Assembly: GCF_022763345.1 (NCBI RefSeq)
Contig: NZ_JALEGS010000086.1
Span: forward strand, 29,019-93,018
Reading direction: 5' to 3'
DNA from: Phaeodactylibacter sp.
Lineage (GTDB): Bacteria; Bacteroidota; Bacteroidia; Chitinophagales; Saprospiraceae
Length of the DNA: 64,000 nt
The translations under genes were made by a program, and so were the position numbers. This document shows positions 42,429 to 50,791 of this stretch, in pieces (position 1 is the stretch's first letter; each line of letters starts with the position of its first letter). Under the pieces are notes generated by a model. It saw nothing but the letters and a program-made list of their open reading frames with translations, searched no databases and had not been told where the DNA came from.

Positions 42429-45251
42429 TTAGTGTACTACGATTTTGCCCGTATTAACCAACTCTGCCCCCTGACTAATGACGTAAAAGTAGAAGCCACC
42501 GCTTAACCCGCGGCGGTCCAATTGAAACTGCGGACCCCTAAATTGAGCTTCCCTGACCTTACGTCCCTCGACGGTGAACAGCTGAAAGGTGACAGGCTTA
42601 TTTTCCAGCCCTTTCACCTCAAAGGTTGCGGACTGATAAAACGGGTTGGGATAGACCAGCACCTCCACAGTTGGCAAATGCACCGTGCCTATATCCACCA
42701 CTACAAAATCTTCTCCAATGGTGTGGTAGGTGGTATTGGTAGCAATAGGTGGATTAAAATCAAAAACAATAGAGGCCTGATTTTCAATAACGGTGCCGAT
42801 TGGGAGATTGGGTTTCGGTTCGATTTCAAAGGTGACATAGCCCTGTGAGCCCAGCCAGTTGACATTGCTATCCGGGAGCATTATTTGTTCGAAGGTGAAG
42901 GTCAGCACTCCATCTTCACTCAAGTCCGCTTCATAGCTGTGGCTCCCCGCCCCAGGCTTAAAAGTACCGGGGTCAAGGTGGGGAGAAAGGATGTCTTGCA
43001 GCACAACCTTTCTTGCTGTATCTGTTCCTGTGTTCTGAAACTCAATAAAATACTCCAACGTCTCTCCATTGTTTATAAAGTGTGCTTCCTGATACCCTTT
43101 TGGCTCGGCTGACTTCTGATTGGGGTCATATGCGGCTACCACTTCCTTGCACAACAGGTCCACGAATAAATCGCTATCATCGAGTGGGAACTGCCCTACA
43201 AACCCTGTACTCACGCTTTGATTGCCGCTCACACAGGCTTCCACGTGGGCACTCGGCATGGAAAACCCGGGATGGAAAGGCACCTGCGGGCTTTCAATGC
43301 GGTAAAATGCACCAGTGCCGGGTAAGGCGATCTCTATCGAATCTCCGCTTTCCAGCGTGTAGGGCTCGATCATCATGATCACGTCATCCTCTACCACCAG
43401 GTAATTCAAAGCCTCCTGCATATTCCCGATGCCTACGTTTTTTAATTGGAGTTTTACTTCATCTCCTTCGCAGTAAGCGCTTGCCTGAATACTGGCTCCA
43501 GACCAGGAGGGGTCGACCGGCAAACAGGTTGTATCCGGATAGATATGGGCTTCCGTGCAAAGGCTTTGGCCCAACAGTTCTATATCGCAGCCAACCATCA
43601 GGTTGACCGTAAAATTCCCACACTCCAGGGGGCCAACTGCTCCGACATCAAAGGTAAAAGTAGCCCCATCCTGGCTGAGCACCGGTATAGTAGCCCCGAG
43701 GAACTCCAAATCTTCATCAATGCTCAAATCAACGGTAACGGTACCGGCAGTTGTAGACCCTTGGTTACAATACTGTACATTTATGGCTGCTTCTTCACAC
43801 AGCCGGAAACGGGACGCACTGGTGTTGACCTCCATCAAAGGGCAGTCGCCAATACTCTGAACCGGCATATCTACCCCAACAGTATCTCCAAATTGGGCCA
43901 TTACAACAGGTATACTCTCCTCGCAAGCCACCCAGAATGCAGAGGGGGTATTCACCTGTACCTCATACGTCCCGGTATCGACCCGAACCCGGTAAAACCC
44001 AAGCTCATCTACCAGGCCGTAGTAGTTGCGGGTACTCCCCTGGGCTGTCACGACCCAGTTTTCAAACCCTGTTTCGTCCACCCCGGCCAGGCAATCCTCA
44101 TTGAGGTCGTATTTGACAAACCCTTCGATGACATTGGTAATGGCGTTTCCGGCTGCGTCTGTTTTGATTAGGTACAATTCCGAGTATTCCGGGTTAAGGC
44201 TCTCTCCGCTGGTTGAGCCCACGATTATAAACCCGCCGTCCGGGGTGACTTTGAGGTCATTACCTGAATTCCGGCCAGGAAAGCTGTAGAATTCCTGCTC
44301 CCAAAGCTCATTGCCATTGCTATCGGTCCTAACCAGGCCTATTTTTGAAATGCCGTTCGACTCGTACTTTTCATACAAATAAGCAAACCCGCCATCGTTC
44401 GTTTGGACCAGTCCTGTAACATAGCGCGCGGGCCATTCCTGAAGCCACAATTCTGTTCCGTCGGGAGCAATTTTGACCAGCCATGTGAAGTCGTTGCCTT
44501 CCCCTATAAAAGCGATATTCCCATCTGTTGTCGTAGCCACAGCCCTTACATACAGCCCCTGATAGTCCTGGCTATTCCATTCTACGTTACCATTCTGATC
44601 CAGCTTCGCCATGTAGAAGGAGTTATTAAAGGCATTACGGGAACCCGCTACAAAGTAACCGCCATCAGGGGTAGCCGCCAGCTGGTAGTCGAATATCTCG
44701 AAAGACCCAAACAGCCCGGTGTACCATAGCTCATTGCCTGCTTCATCAATGCAAGCCACGTAGCCAGTGGTCGTGCTCGGATTCCCGATGCCCCCGGCAA
44801 AGGCATAATGCCCTGTGGTGCCCTGCACAATTGCCGAAACCCGCTGGTTTTGCTGAGCAGACCCATAGGTATATTGCCAGATGGTATTCCCGGCCCGGTC
44901 AAATTTGGAGATTCTTACATCATTGCTATCGGAGGGGGAAGCAGTGGATAAGTTATCGGCCGAAGCGAGCTGCCCATCCATGGTCGTAATGATATCACCA
45001 GTAAGGAGCCCTCCCGAAACATTGGTGGCTCCTGTTTCATAACCTTGCTGACTGACCGTCATCAAACGGGGAGAGGAATCGAAAAAGCTATGGACCAGGT
45101 AACTGCTGTCTGCTTCTACAAATACCTGGTTGCCAAAGGAGCTAAACGCTCCGGGAAACACCCGCTCCCAACCCTGAGTAAATCCAAGAAACGGCATAAT
45201 GAGCAATACCACACTCCCCACAATTCTATTAAACAGTCTGCATCCTTTCAT
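42429..45251 (-). CDS. Large secreted protein with type IX sorting domain
   Basis: A 940-residue exported protein. A signal peptide (MKGCRLFNRIVGSVVLLIMPFLGFTQG) is followed by an N-terminal half of repeated delta-type strands, with WxxDxxGN motifs such as KFDRAGNTIWQYTYGS and VRTDSNGNELWEQ, which resemble PQQ-like or delta-60 repeats. The middle has beta-sandwich domains. Near 700-830 there is a conserved-repeat module with AYDPNQKS...FINNGETLEYFIEFQNTGTDTA (in pieces), typical of Bacteroidota surface proteins. The type IX sorting domain (about 865-940) begins VLVYPNPFYQSATFEV. It may be a surface adhesin or enzyme carrier. Function not recognised. Confidence 0.88.
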   Translation of the reverse strand: MKGCRLFNRIVGSVVLLIMPFLGFTQGWERVFPGAFSSFGNQVFVEADSSYLVHSFFDSSPRLMTVSQQGYETGATNVSGGLLTGDIITTMDGQLASADNLSTASPSDSNDVRISKFDRAGNTIWQYTYGSAQQNQRVSAIVQGTTGHYAFAGGIGNPSTTTGYVACIDEAGNELWYTGLFGSFEIFDYQLAATPDGGYFVAGSRNAFNNSFYMAKLDQNGNVEWNSQDYQGLYVRAVATTTDGNIAFIGEGNDFTWLVKIAPDGTELWLQEWPARYVTGLVQTNDGGFAYLYEKYESNGISKIGLVRTDSNGNELWEQEFYSFPGRNSGNDLKVTPDGGFIIVGSTSGESLNPEYSELYLIKTDAAGNAITNVIEGFVKYDLNEDCLAGVDETGFENWVVTAQGSTRNYYGLVDELGFYRVRVDTGTYEVQVNTPSAFWVACEESIPVVMAQFGDTVGVDMPVQSIGDCPLMEVNTSASRFRLCEEAAINVQYCNQGSTTAGTVTVDLSIDEDLEFLGATIPVLSQDGATFTFDVGAVGPLECGNFTVNLMVGCDIELLGQSLCTEAHIYPDTTCLPVDPSWSGASIQASAYCEGDEVKLQLKNVGIGNMQEALNYLVVEDDVIMMIEPYTLESGDSIEIALPGTGAFYRIESPQVPFHPGFSMPSAHVEACVSGNQSVSTGFVGQFPLDDSDLFVDLLCKEVVAAYDPNQKSAEPKGYQEAHFINNGETLEYFIEFQNTGTDTARKVVLQDILSPHLDPGTFKPGAGSHSYEADLSEDGVLTFTFEQIMLPDSNVNWLGSQGYVTFEIEPKPNLPIGTVIENQASIVFDFNPPIATNTTYHTIGEDFVVVDIGTVHLPTVEVLVYPNPFYQSATFEVKGLENKPVTFQLFTVEGRKVREAQFRGPQFQLDRRGLSGGFYFYVISQGAELVNTGKIVVH

Positions 45252-45384
45252 TTTAGTAGCTTTTGTTGATTCCTTACAAAAGTGGCGCAGTTATCATCGG
45301 CAGACAAATACAATTTTTCTATTTTGCATCACATTATTCTCCTTATCTGGAACCATAACCCTTTTAAAACTTGTATTTCAATTC

Positions 45385-45392
45385 TAATTTTG
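45385..45392 (+). promoter_or_regulatory. TAnnTTTG element just before the 466-residue gene
   Basis: TAATTTTG is an exact -7 element. It ends only 13 bases before the ATG at 45406, so the leader would be very short. No clear TTG lies 19-21 bases upstream (the spot reads CTTTT), which lowers confidence. Confidence 0.45.
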
Positions 45393-45405
45393 CATCAAAA
45401 AACGA

Positions 45406-46806
45406 ATGGTCAGTAGCAAACTTTACGAATTATTTGATACCCTGACCCGTCAGGATATCCGACAACTGAAAAAAGCCGTAGCCTCCCCATTCTTCAATCA
45501 GCGCCAGCATGTAGAAGCGTTACTGGACTACCTTATACATTGCAAGTTTGAGCGGAAAGTCCTCCCTGAAAGAGAGGAGGCCTTCGCCCGGCTGTTTCCG
45601 GAACGCCGGTTTGATGACCACAAACTGAGGCTGAGCATGAGCTTGCTATTAAAAGTCATGGAGCAGTACCTGATCTACCAACAGGTTAATACACAGGAAG
45701 TCAATGCCCAGTTAGCGCTAGCCCGTGCCTACCGAGCGTTGAAACTACCCCGCCATTTCAAACAAAGCCTTACCAAGGCCCATCAGCTACAGAAAAACCG
45801 GGGGTTGCGACATGCCGAGTACTATCAGGATGCCTATGCGCTCCGACTGGAGGAATACCGATTTCATGCCTCACAGCGCCGTATGGAAGATCTGCACCTA
45901 CAGCCAGTTCAGGAAAATCTTGAAGCAGCATTCATTACGGCAAAACTCAGGCAGAGCTGTTTCGCCCTCTCGCACCGGGCCGTTTACAAAACGGAGTACA
46001 ATTTAGGCATGCTCCCCGAAATGCTCACCTATATCAGACGGAGCGACATGCTTGACCTCCCTTCCGTTGCAGTATACTATTATTGCTACCTGGCCCTGAC
46101 TCAGCCTGAAGAACACCTCCACTTTGAAAAATTTAAGGCACTAACCTTGGCTCATCAGGCGCTGTTCCCCAAAGATGAGCTTCGTGACTTATTCCTTTTG
46201 GCGACCAACTTCTGTATCCGCCAAATGAATAAAGGCGTCAAACGTTTCGCCAGAGAAGGGCTAAGCATTTACCGGGAAGGGTTGAGCAATCAGGTGCTGC
46301 TCCTGAACGAGCAGCTCTCCCGTTTCACCTACAGGAATATCGTGGCGAAGGCTATTGTAGCCCGGGAATTGGACTGGGCGGTGGATTTTGTCCATCAGTA
46401 CAAAACCAAACTTGAAGCCCAATACCGTGAAAGCACCTTTTGCTTCAATCTGGCCTGGCTGGAGTACGAACGAAAACATTACGACCTGGCCCTTGACCTG
46501 ATTAACCGCTCCGCATTTTCAGACCTCCTGCTAAACCTCTCTGCAAAAACCATTGCAATGAAAATCTATTTTGAGCTTGGAGCTTACGAGCTACTCTACG
46601 CCCATCTGGAAGCTATGCGCAACTTCATCAACCGGAAGAAAATCATGACTTACCATAAAACCCACTACCTGAATATGATAAAATTCACTAAAAAACTATT
46701 AGACCTCCCCCCTGTCGCACCGCAGCAAAGAGCACGCCTAAAAGCCAATATACTGGGCTCTTCCGTAGTAGCCGAAAAGAACTGGCTGCTCTCTCAGCTC
46801 CCATAA
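45406..46806 (+). CDS. Unknown helical protein, 466 aa
   Basis: Soluble protein with no signal peptide or membrane helix, so presumably cytosolic. Composition and pattern (LARAYRALKLPRHFKQSLTKAHQLQ, in pieces, and WLEYERKHYDLALDLINRSAF) suggest repeated helix pairs like TPR or alpha-solenoid repeats across most of its length. The C-terminus is rich in Lys and Arg. No catalytic motif was recognised. Its length and the clean start just after a TAnnTTTG element argue for a real gene. The M24 peptidase gene starts 84 bases downstream on the same strand. I have no functional assignment. It looks like a lineage-specific protein of the Saprospiria type. Confidence 0.85.
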   Translation: MVSSKLYELFDTLTRQDIRQLKKAVASPFFNQRQHVEALLDYLIHCKFERKVLPEREEAFARLFPERRFDDHKLRLSMSLLLKVMEQYLIYQQVNTQEVNAQLALARAYRALKLPRHFKQSLTKAHQLQKNRGLRHAEYYQDAYALRLEEYRFHASQRRMEDLHLQPVQENLEAAFITAKLRQSCFALSHRAVYKTEYNLGMLPEMLTYIRRSDMLDLPSVAVYYYCYLALTQPEEHLHFEKFKALTLAHQALFPKDELRDLFLLATNFCIRQMNKGVKRFAREGLSIYREGLSNQVLLLNEQLSRFTYRNIVAKAIVARELDWAVDFVHQYKTKLEAQYRESTFCFNLAWLEYERKHYDLALDLINRSAFSDLLLNLSAKTIAMKIYFELGAYELLYAHLEAMRNFINRKKIMTYHKTHYLNMIKFTKKLLDLPPVAPQQRARLKANILGSSVVAEKNWLLSQLP

Positions 46807-46889
46807 CGCTGAACGGCCACCTGAACGATGCCAGATTTAAATCTTATTTTAGACCCGCTCAATTGGACTAACTTAAATCTCCAGGTATT

Positions 46890-48230
46890 ATGAAAACTTT
46901 TGCCCTGACGTTGCTGCTTTTCAGTCTGCCCTTTGCTCTGAAAAGCCAATACGAGATGCCCCATATCCTTCCCCTGCAAAAACAGGGCGAACTGCGCGAC
47001 CAATGGCTGCAACAGCGCATGAAGACCGTACTACCTGCCATTATGCAGCGTGAAGGCATCGACATGTGGGTGCTCATCGCCCGGGAGTACAATGAAGACC
47101 CCGTCCTCAGAACCATGCTGCCTTCCTTTTGGCTTTCTGCCCGCCGCACGACGATGCTGGTTATTCACAATACCGGCGACAGCCTGGAAACCCTCGCCTG
47201 CGCCCGCTATGATGTGGGCGAAGTGTTCAAAAAAGCCTGGGACAAGGAAGCAGAGCCCGATCAATGGAAGCGGCTGGCCCAGCTGATTACGGAAAGAGAC
47301 CCGGCAAAAATCGCAGTCAACCGGTCGGAACACTTTGGGCTGGCGGATGGCTTGTCGGCCTACCACTACGATCAGCTGATGGAACACCTGCCTGAAGCTT
47401 ATCAAAAAAGGATTGTCACCGGGGACCGCCTGGCCTTGGGCTGGCTGGAAACCCGCACCCCGGAAGAGATGACCGTCTATCAACAAGTGTGCCGCATAGC
47501 CCATGCCATCATCGCGGAGGGGCTTTCCGATCAGGTGATACAGCCCGGCGTAACCACTACTGACGATGTGGTGTGGTTCTACCGGGAGCGCATCCGGGAG
47601 CTGGGGCTGACTGCCTGGTTTCACCCTACGGTGGATGTGCAACGTGCCAATCCGGAGGACAACGGCTCCACCCGCAGCTTCGCTTCCCGCCCCGGGGAGA
47701 CGGTCATTCAACCGGGCGACCTGGTGCACTGCGACTTTGGGATCACTTACCTCGGGCTGAATACAGATACGCAGCAGAATGCCTACGTCTTAAAACCCGG
47801 CGAGACCGATGCGCCGGTTTTCCTCAAAGCAGCCCACCAAAAGGGGCTCCACCTCATGGATATTCTGACCAACGAATTTCAGGAAGGGCGGACCGGCAAT
47901 GAAGTCCTTGCGGAGGCATTGAAAAAGGCAAAATACGCCGGGCTCAAACCCCAGATTTACACCCACCCCATTGGCTACCACGGGCATGGCGCCGGGCCAA
48001 CTATCGGGCTTTGGGATCAGCAGGAGGGCGTGCCCCACAAAGGCGATTATCCGCTCTATCACAACACCGCTTACTCCATTGAGCTGAACACCAAGGTGTA
48101 CTTACCGGAGTGGAACAAGGAAATCCGCATGATGATGGAGGAAGATGCTTTCTTTGATGAGAATGGGGTGCGTTATATTGACGGGCGGCAGGAGGAGCTG
48201 TACCTGATTCCCCGGCAGATCAGGGAGTAA
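46890..48230 (+). CDS. M24 family metallopeptidase
   Basis: Xaa-Pro aminopeptidase-like metallopeptidase of family M24, 446 residues, with a signal peptide (MKTFALTLLLFSLPFALKSQ), so probably periplasmic or secreted. The N-terminal creatinase-like domain (about 25-190) precedes the pita-bread catalytic domain (about 200-440). Metal ligands typical of the family are seen: Asp in VHCDFG (about 289-294), a second Asp about 11 residues later in NTDTQ, His in HPIGYHGHGAGP, Glu in AYSIELNT, and a final Glu in MMEED. It cleaves amino-terminal residues next to proline, which would help complete peptide breakdown. It is on the same strand as the helical unknown gene. Confidence 0.92.
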   Translation: MKTFALTLLLFSLPFALKSQYEMPHILPLQKQGELRDQWLQQRMKTVLPAIMQREGIDMWVLIAREYNEDPVLRTMLPSFWLSARRTTMLVIHNTGDSLETLACARYDVGEVFKKAWDKEAEPDQWKRLAQLITERDPAKIAVNRSEHFGLADGLSAYHYDQLMEHLPEAYQKRIVTGDRLALGWLETRTPEEMTVYQQVCRIAHAIIAEGLSDQVIQPGVTTTDDVVWFYRERIRELGLTAWFHPTVDVQRANPEDNGSTRSFASRPGETVIQPGDLVHCDFGITYLGLNTDTQQNAYVLKPGETDAPVFLKAAHQKGLHLMDILTNEFQEGRTGNEVLAEALKKAKYAGLKPQIYTHPIGYHGHGAGPTIGLWDQQEGVPHKGDYPLYHNTAYSIELNTKVYLPEWNKEIRMMMEEDAFFDENGVRYIDGRQEELYLIPRQIRE

Positions 48231-48331
48231 TAAGATAAAACCTCCCTGATTTACCTGAATACGCTAAACGGCTCAATTCGTTTGGTCTTTACTGCATTCG
48301 GAAAGGCAGCCCATACCTTCACCTTTTGCTT

Positions 48332-48655
48332 TTACACTTTCGGAAACAGCCTTTCGCTTACCGGTTCAAGGTCATACATCTCAAATGATTCGATACAGCT
48401 CATATCTTCGCTTTCACCGTGGTCGTCTTTCCCCTGCTCTGTTTCAAGAAAGTTGTATAGGGTTTCCTTTTTATCAAAAGTCACCCAAACGATCACAGTA
48501 TTGCGCGCCCTGTCGACACCAACCTGCCGGGCAATAACACCGTTGAGCTTTTCATCCATTTTTTCACTGGGCGCTTTGGCAATTTGTACTAACTCGTCTA
48601 GCCGGCCTGGTTTTGCAGTTGATACGGACACGAACGTGTAGGATGGATTGTTCAT
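48332..48655 (-). CDS. Antibiotic-biosynthesis-monooxygenase-like protein
   Basis: Small 107-residue protein of the ABM/dimeric alpha-beta barrel superfamily. Typical pattern: a strand at the start (SYTFVSVSTAKPG), a helix (LDELVQIAKAPSEKMD), a second strand (VIVWVTFDKKETLYNFL), and a C-terminal helix. Such proteins act on quinones or related compounds, or simply bind small molecules. No catalytic residues can be assigned. The gene is divergent from a MarR-type regulator with a perfect palindrome in the 110-base gap, so it is the likely target of that regulator. Confidence 0.8.
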   Translation of the reverse strand: MNNPSYTFVSVSTAKPGRLDELVQIAKAPSEKMDEKLNGVIARQVGVDRARNTVIVWVTFDKKETLYNFLETEQGKDDHGESEDMSCIESFEMYDLEPVSERLFPKV

Positions 48656-48691
48656 AACTATTGTTGTTTTAATTAAAAATTATGTTTCCGA

Positions 48692-48703
48692 TGTAAATTT
48701 ACA
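48692..48703. promoter_or_regulatory. Perfect palindrome, likely MarR operator
   Basis: TGTAAATTTACA is a 12-base perfect palindrome in the short AT-rich gap between the ABM-like gene and the MarR gene. It is flanked further out by GTTTC and GAAAC. Size and placement fit the operator of a MarR dimer controlling both divergent genes. Confidence 0.6.
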
Positions 48704-48765
48704 CTTTAATTTCATTTCTGAAACTATTTTTATACATTTATTCAAAAATGAACTAAATACAAACC

Positions 48766-49317
48766 ATGGATTATTCATTATTGAAGGAAATCATCCAATA
48801 CATGGAGGTGTTTCAGAACCAGGGTGAAGGGAGCAGGATAGAAGATTTCGTCATCTGGCTGAATAACCAACTCTTTACCGACCAAGCAGATGACCCGCAT
48901 TCCGAGCATGACGAACTACTGATTGCCTTCAAGGTCATGTACCTGAATAAGGAACTGAAAAAGCAGGCCAAGTCTATTTTGTCCGTCTCAGGTATTTCTT
49001 CAATTGATGAATACAGCTTCCTGCTACATCTGGATTATCAGGACAGCTTCAGGAAAATGGAAATCGTAGAACTGCATAACCTGGAAGCCCCTACCGGCAT
49101 AGAGATCATCAAGCGGCTGCTCAGGAATAAACTGGTACTTGAATTTCCGGACGAACAAGACAAGAGAGCCAAAAGAATCAAAATAACAGAAGCAGGCAAG
49201 CAGGAACTAAAAGCTATCAAACCAAAGATGAATTCAATTTTCACAAAATTCACAGCGCCCCTGAGCCTGGACGAGAAGATAAAGATCAGTGGAATTTTAG
49301 ATCAGTTGATAAAATAA
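48766..49317 (+). CDS. MarR family transcriptional regulator
   Basis: Winged-helix regulator of MarR type, 183 residues, larger than the usual 140-150. The DNA-binding part (about 80-150) has the recognition pattern LEAPTGIEIIKRLLRNKLVLEFPDEQDKRAKRIKITEAGK (in pieces), where the wing DxxDKRAKRIxIT is the hallmark. An N-terminal helical extension (about 1-60) is longer than typical and may help dimerise. It is divergent from the ABM-like gene, and the palindrome TGTAAATTTACA in between is the likely operator. MarR proteins usually respond to phenolic or oxidant ligands. The ligand here is unknown. Confidence 0.9.
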   Translation: MDYSLLKEIIQYMEVFQNQGEGSRIEDFVIWLNNQLFTDQADDPHSEHDELLIAFKVMYLNKELKKQAKSILSVSGISSIDEYSFLLHLDYQDSFRKMEIVELHNLEAPTGIEIIKRLLRNKLVLEFPDEQDKRAKRIKITEAGKQELKAIKPKMNSIFTKFTAPLSLDEKIKISGILDQLIK

Positions 49318-49323
49318 CCGGTT

Positions 49324-49569
49324 TTAAGCATTAAAAACCTCATCAATATCCCGCTGTAGGTCCTGCACCTCCGGATCAGTAGGCGCAGCGCCCTGATTGA
49401 GCATATCCGGCAGGCTATCCAGTGATGTCAGCCGGGCAGCAGAGGCTGTGGTTGCAGCAGGATTCTCCAGGGAAAGGACTTGCAGGGCAGTGCGCAGCAC
49501 CTCGGGGTCATCCGTGCGCAGAATAGCCTGGATGACTTGTAGTTTGAGTTTAGATAATGGTTCAGACAT
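49324..49569 (-). CDS. Small hypothetical protein, 81 aa
   Basis: Small soluble protein that starts MSEPLSKLKLQVIQAILRT. Composition rich in Leu, Ala and acidic residues suggests two or three helices, and the C-terminus is acidic. It follows pdxH on the same strand by 28 bases, so they likely share a transcript. Similar short proteins with the pattern KLxVIxxIL are seen near toxin-antitoxin and metabolic genes in Bacteroidota, but I recognise no family. The start at 49569 is preferred to 49596 because the latter lies only one base after the pdxH stop. Confidence 0.6.
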   Translation of the reverse strand: MSEPLSKLKLQVIQAILRTDDPEVLRTALQVLSLENPAATTASAARLTSLDSLPDMLNQGAAPTDPEVQDLQRDIDEVFNA

Positions 49570-49597
49570 CTTTGCGCTGGTTTTCAATCCAAACACC

Positions 49598-50233
49598 TTA
49601 GGGCGCCAATCGTTCTATCTTCCACTTTTCTGCTTCCAAAGTATACTGAAAACGGTCGTGCAGGCGGTGCTTACCCCCTTGCCAAAACTCAAAAGTATCC
49701 GGCACGACCCGGTAACCGCCCCAAAATGAAGGCAGGGGCACTTCACCCTTCTTAAATTTTTGCTTCAGCTCTTCAAACTTGGACATCAGCATCTGCCGGG
49801 AAGAAATGGGCGCACTTTGGTTGGACACCCAGGCCCCCAGCTGACTGCCGTGGGGCCGGCTGAGAAAGTACTTTGCGGACTCGGCTGTGCTGACACGCTC
49901 CGCCCGCCCCATGATCTTCACCTGCCGCTCGAGGTCCAGCCACGGAAAGTGCAGGGCGACTTTTGCGTTAGCCGCAATGTCCTTTGCCTTTTTGCTCTCA
50001 TAATTTGTGAAGAAGACAAAACCGGTGGCGTCGAAATACTTCAGCAGTACGGTGCGCAGGCTGGGCTGCCCATCGGGAGATACGGTAGCCAGAGACATGG
50101 CATTGGGCATATTGATGCCTGCCGACTCCGCTTGCTCAAACCAGGCTTCGAATTGTTGTACCGGGTCAGATCGTAATGTTTCTCTTGACAAACCCGAAAG
50201 GGTGAATTCTTCCCGCATCATTGCCAGATCCAT
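49598..50233 (-). CDS. pdxH: Pyridoxamine 5'-phosphate oxidase
   Basis: FMN-dependent oxidase that makes pyridoxal 5'-phosphate (PLP) from pyridoxine or pyridoxamine phosphate, the last step of the vitamin B6 pathway. 211 residues from the ATG at 50233, family-typical. Signature features: PNAMSLATVSPDGQPSLRTVLLK (about 42-64), FFTNYESKKAKDI (74-86) and the C-terminal WQGGKHRLHDRFQY, which form the FMN- and substrate-binding sites. The cell holds two PLP enzymes of sulfur metabolism in this window, so local need for PLP is plain, but they are not in an operon with it. The N-terminal in-frame Met at 50260 is not needed. Confidence 0.96.
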   Translation of the reverse strand: MDLAMMREEFTLSGLSRETLRSDPVQQFEAWFEQAESAGINMPNAMSLATVSPDGQPSLRTVLLKYFDATGFVFFTNYESKKAKDIAANAKVALHFPWLDLERQVKIMGRAERVSTAESAKYFLSRPHGSQLGAWVSNQSAPISSRQMLMSKFEELKQKFKKGEVPLPSFWGGYRVVPDTFEFWQGGKHRLHDRFQYTLEAEKWKIERLAP

Positions 50234-50323
50234 AATGCCTCTAATTTGGTGACTTCCCAAATGTAGCTGGGCCTACAGCAACTTGCAATGAGAATGATCA
50301 GTTGAGCTCGAAAAAGCTGGGCA

Positions 50324-50647
50324 CTATAACATACGTTTGAAAAGGTGCATCATCTCCCGCTCTATTGCAGTGTAACGATGATCCGCTTCAAAAACTTTCT
50401 TGAAATCGTTGAGCAATTTATTACGGCCGGCCTCATCTTGCATAAATTTCTTCTGGTAATCCAGAATCGTATTGATACATTCCGCATCAGAGCACTCTTC
50501 AAAGACCGCTTTAATGCGTTGGTAGCTGCGCTCGTCCAGTCGTTGCTGGATCAGGGCTTCCTCCTCCGGGTCAATTTCGGCATCAATGGAGGCAGCATAT
50601 AACATGGCAAAAGCTGAGAATTCTTCGTAAGTCCAGTCGAGGTTCAT
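50324..50647 (-). CDS. TerB-like small helical protein
   Basis: A 107-residue protein that looks all-helical and acidic. The pattern WTYEEFSAFAMLYAASIDAEIDPEEEALIQQRL near the start resembles the TerB (tellurite-resistance-like) fold, in which helix pairs carry conserved acidic residues for metal or protein binding. There is no signal peptide or membrane segment, and no tellurite genes are nearby, so a general role is more likely. The start codon at 50647 is clear. Function is uncertain; the fold assignment is by eye only. Confidence 0.7.
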   Translation of the reverse strand: MNLDWTYEEFSAFAMLYAASIDAEIDPEEEALIQQRLDERSYQRIKAVFEECSDAECINTILDYQKKFMQDEAGRNKLLNDFKKVFEADHRYTAIEREMMHLFKRML

Positions 50648-50791
50648 GTGTGGAGTTGGTTAGTTGTCGTCAAGATAGGTATTCTAAAGTAAGTACAACA
50701 GTGATTTTTTTCACTTATCTTCATGGCAGCGGGAAAAAAGAGCAGGCCAGCATGGTCTAACGGGGTAAATGAACCTAATCACATACTGCAT

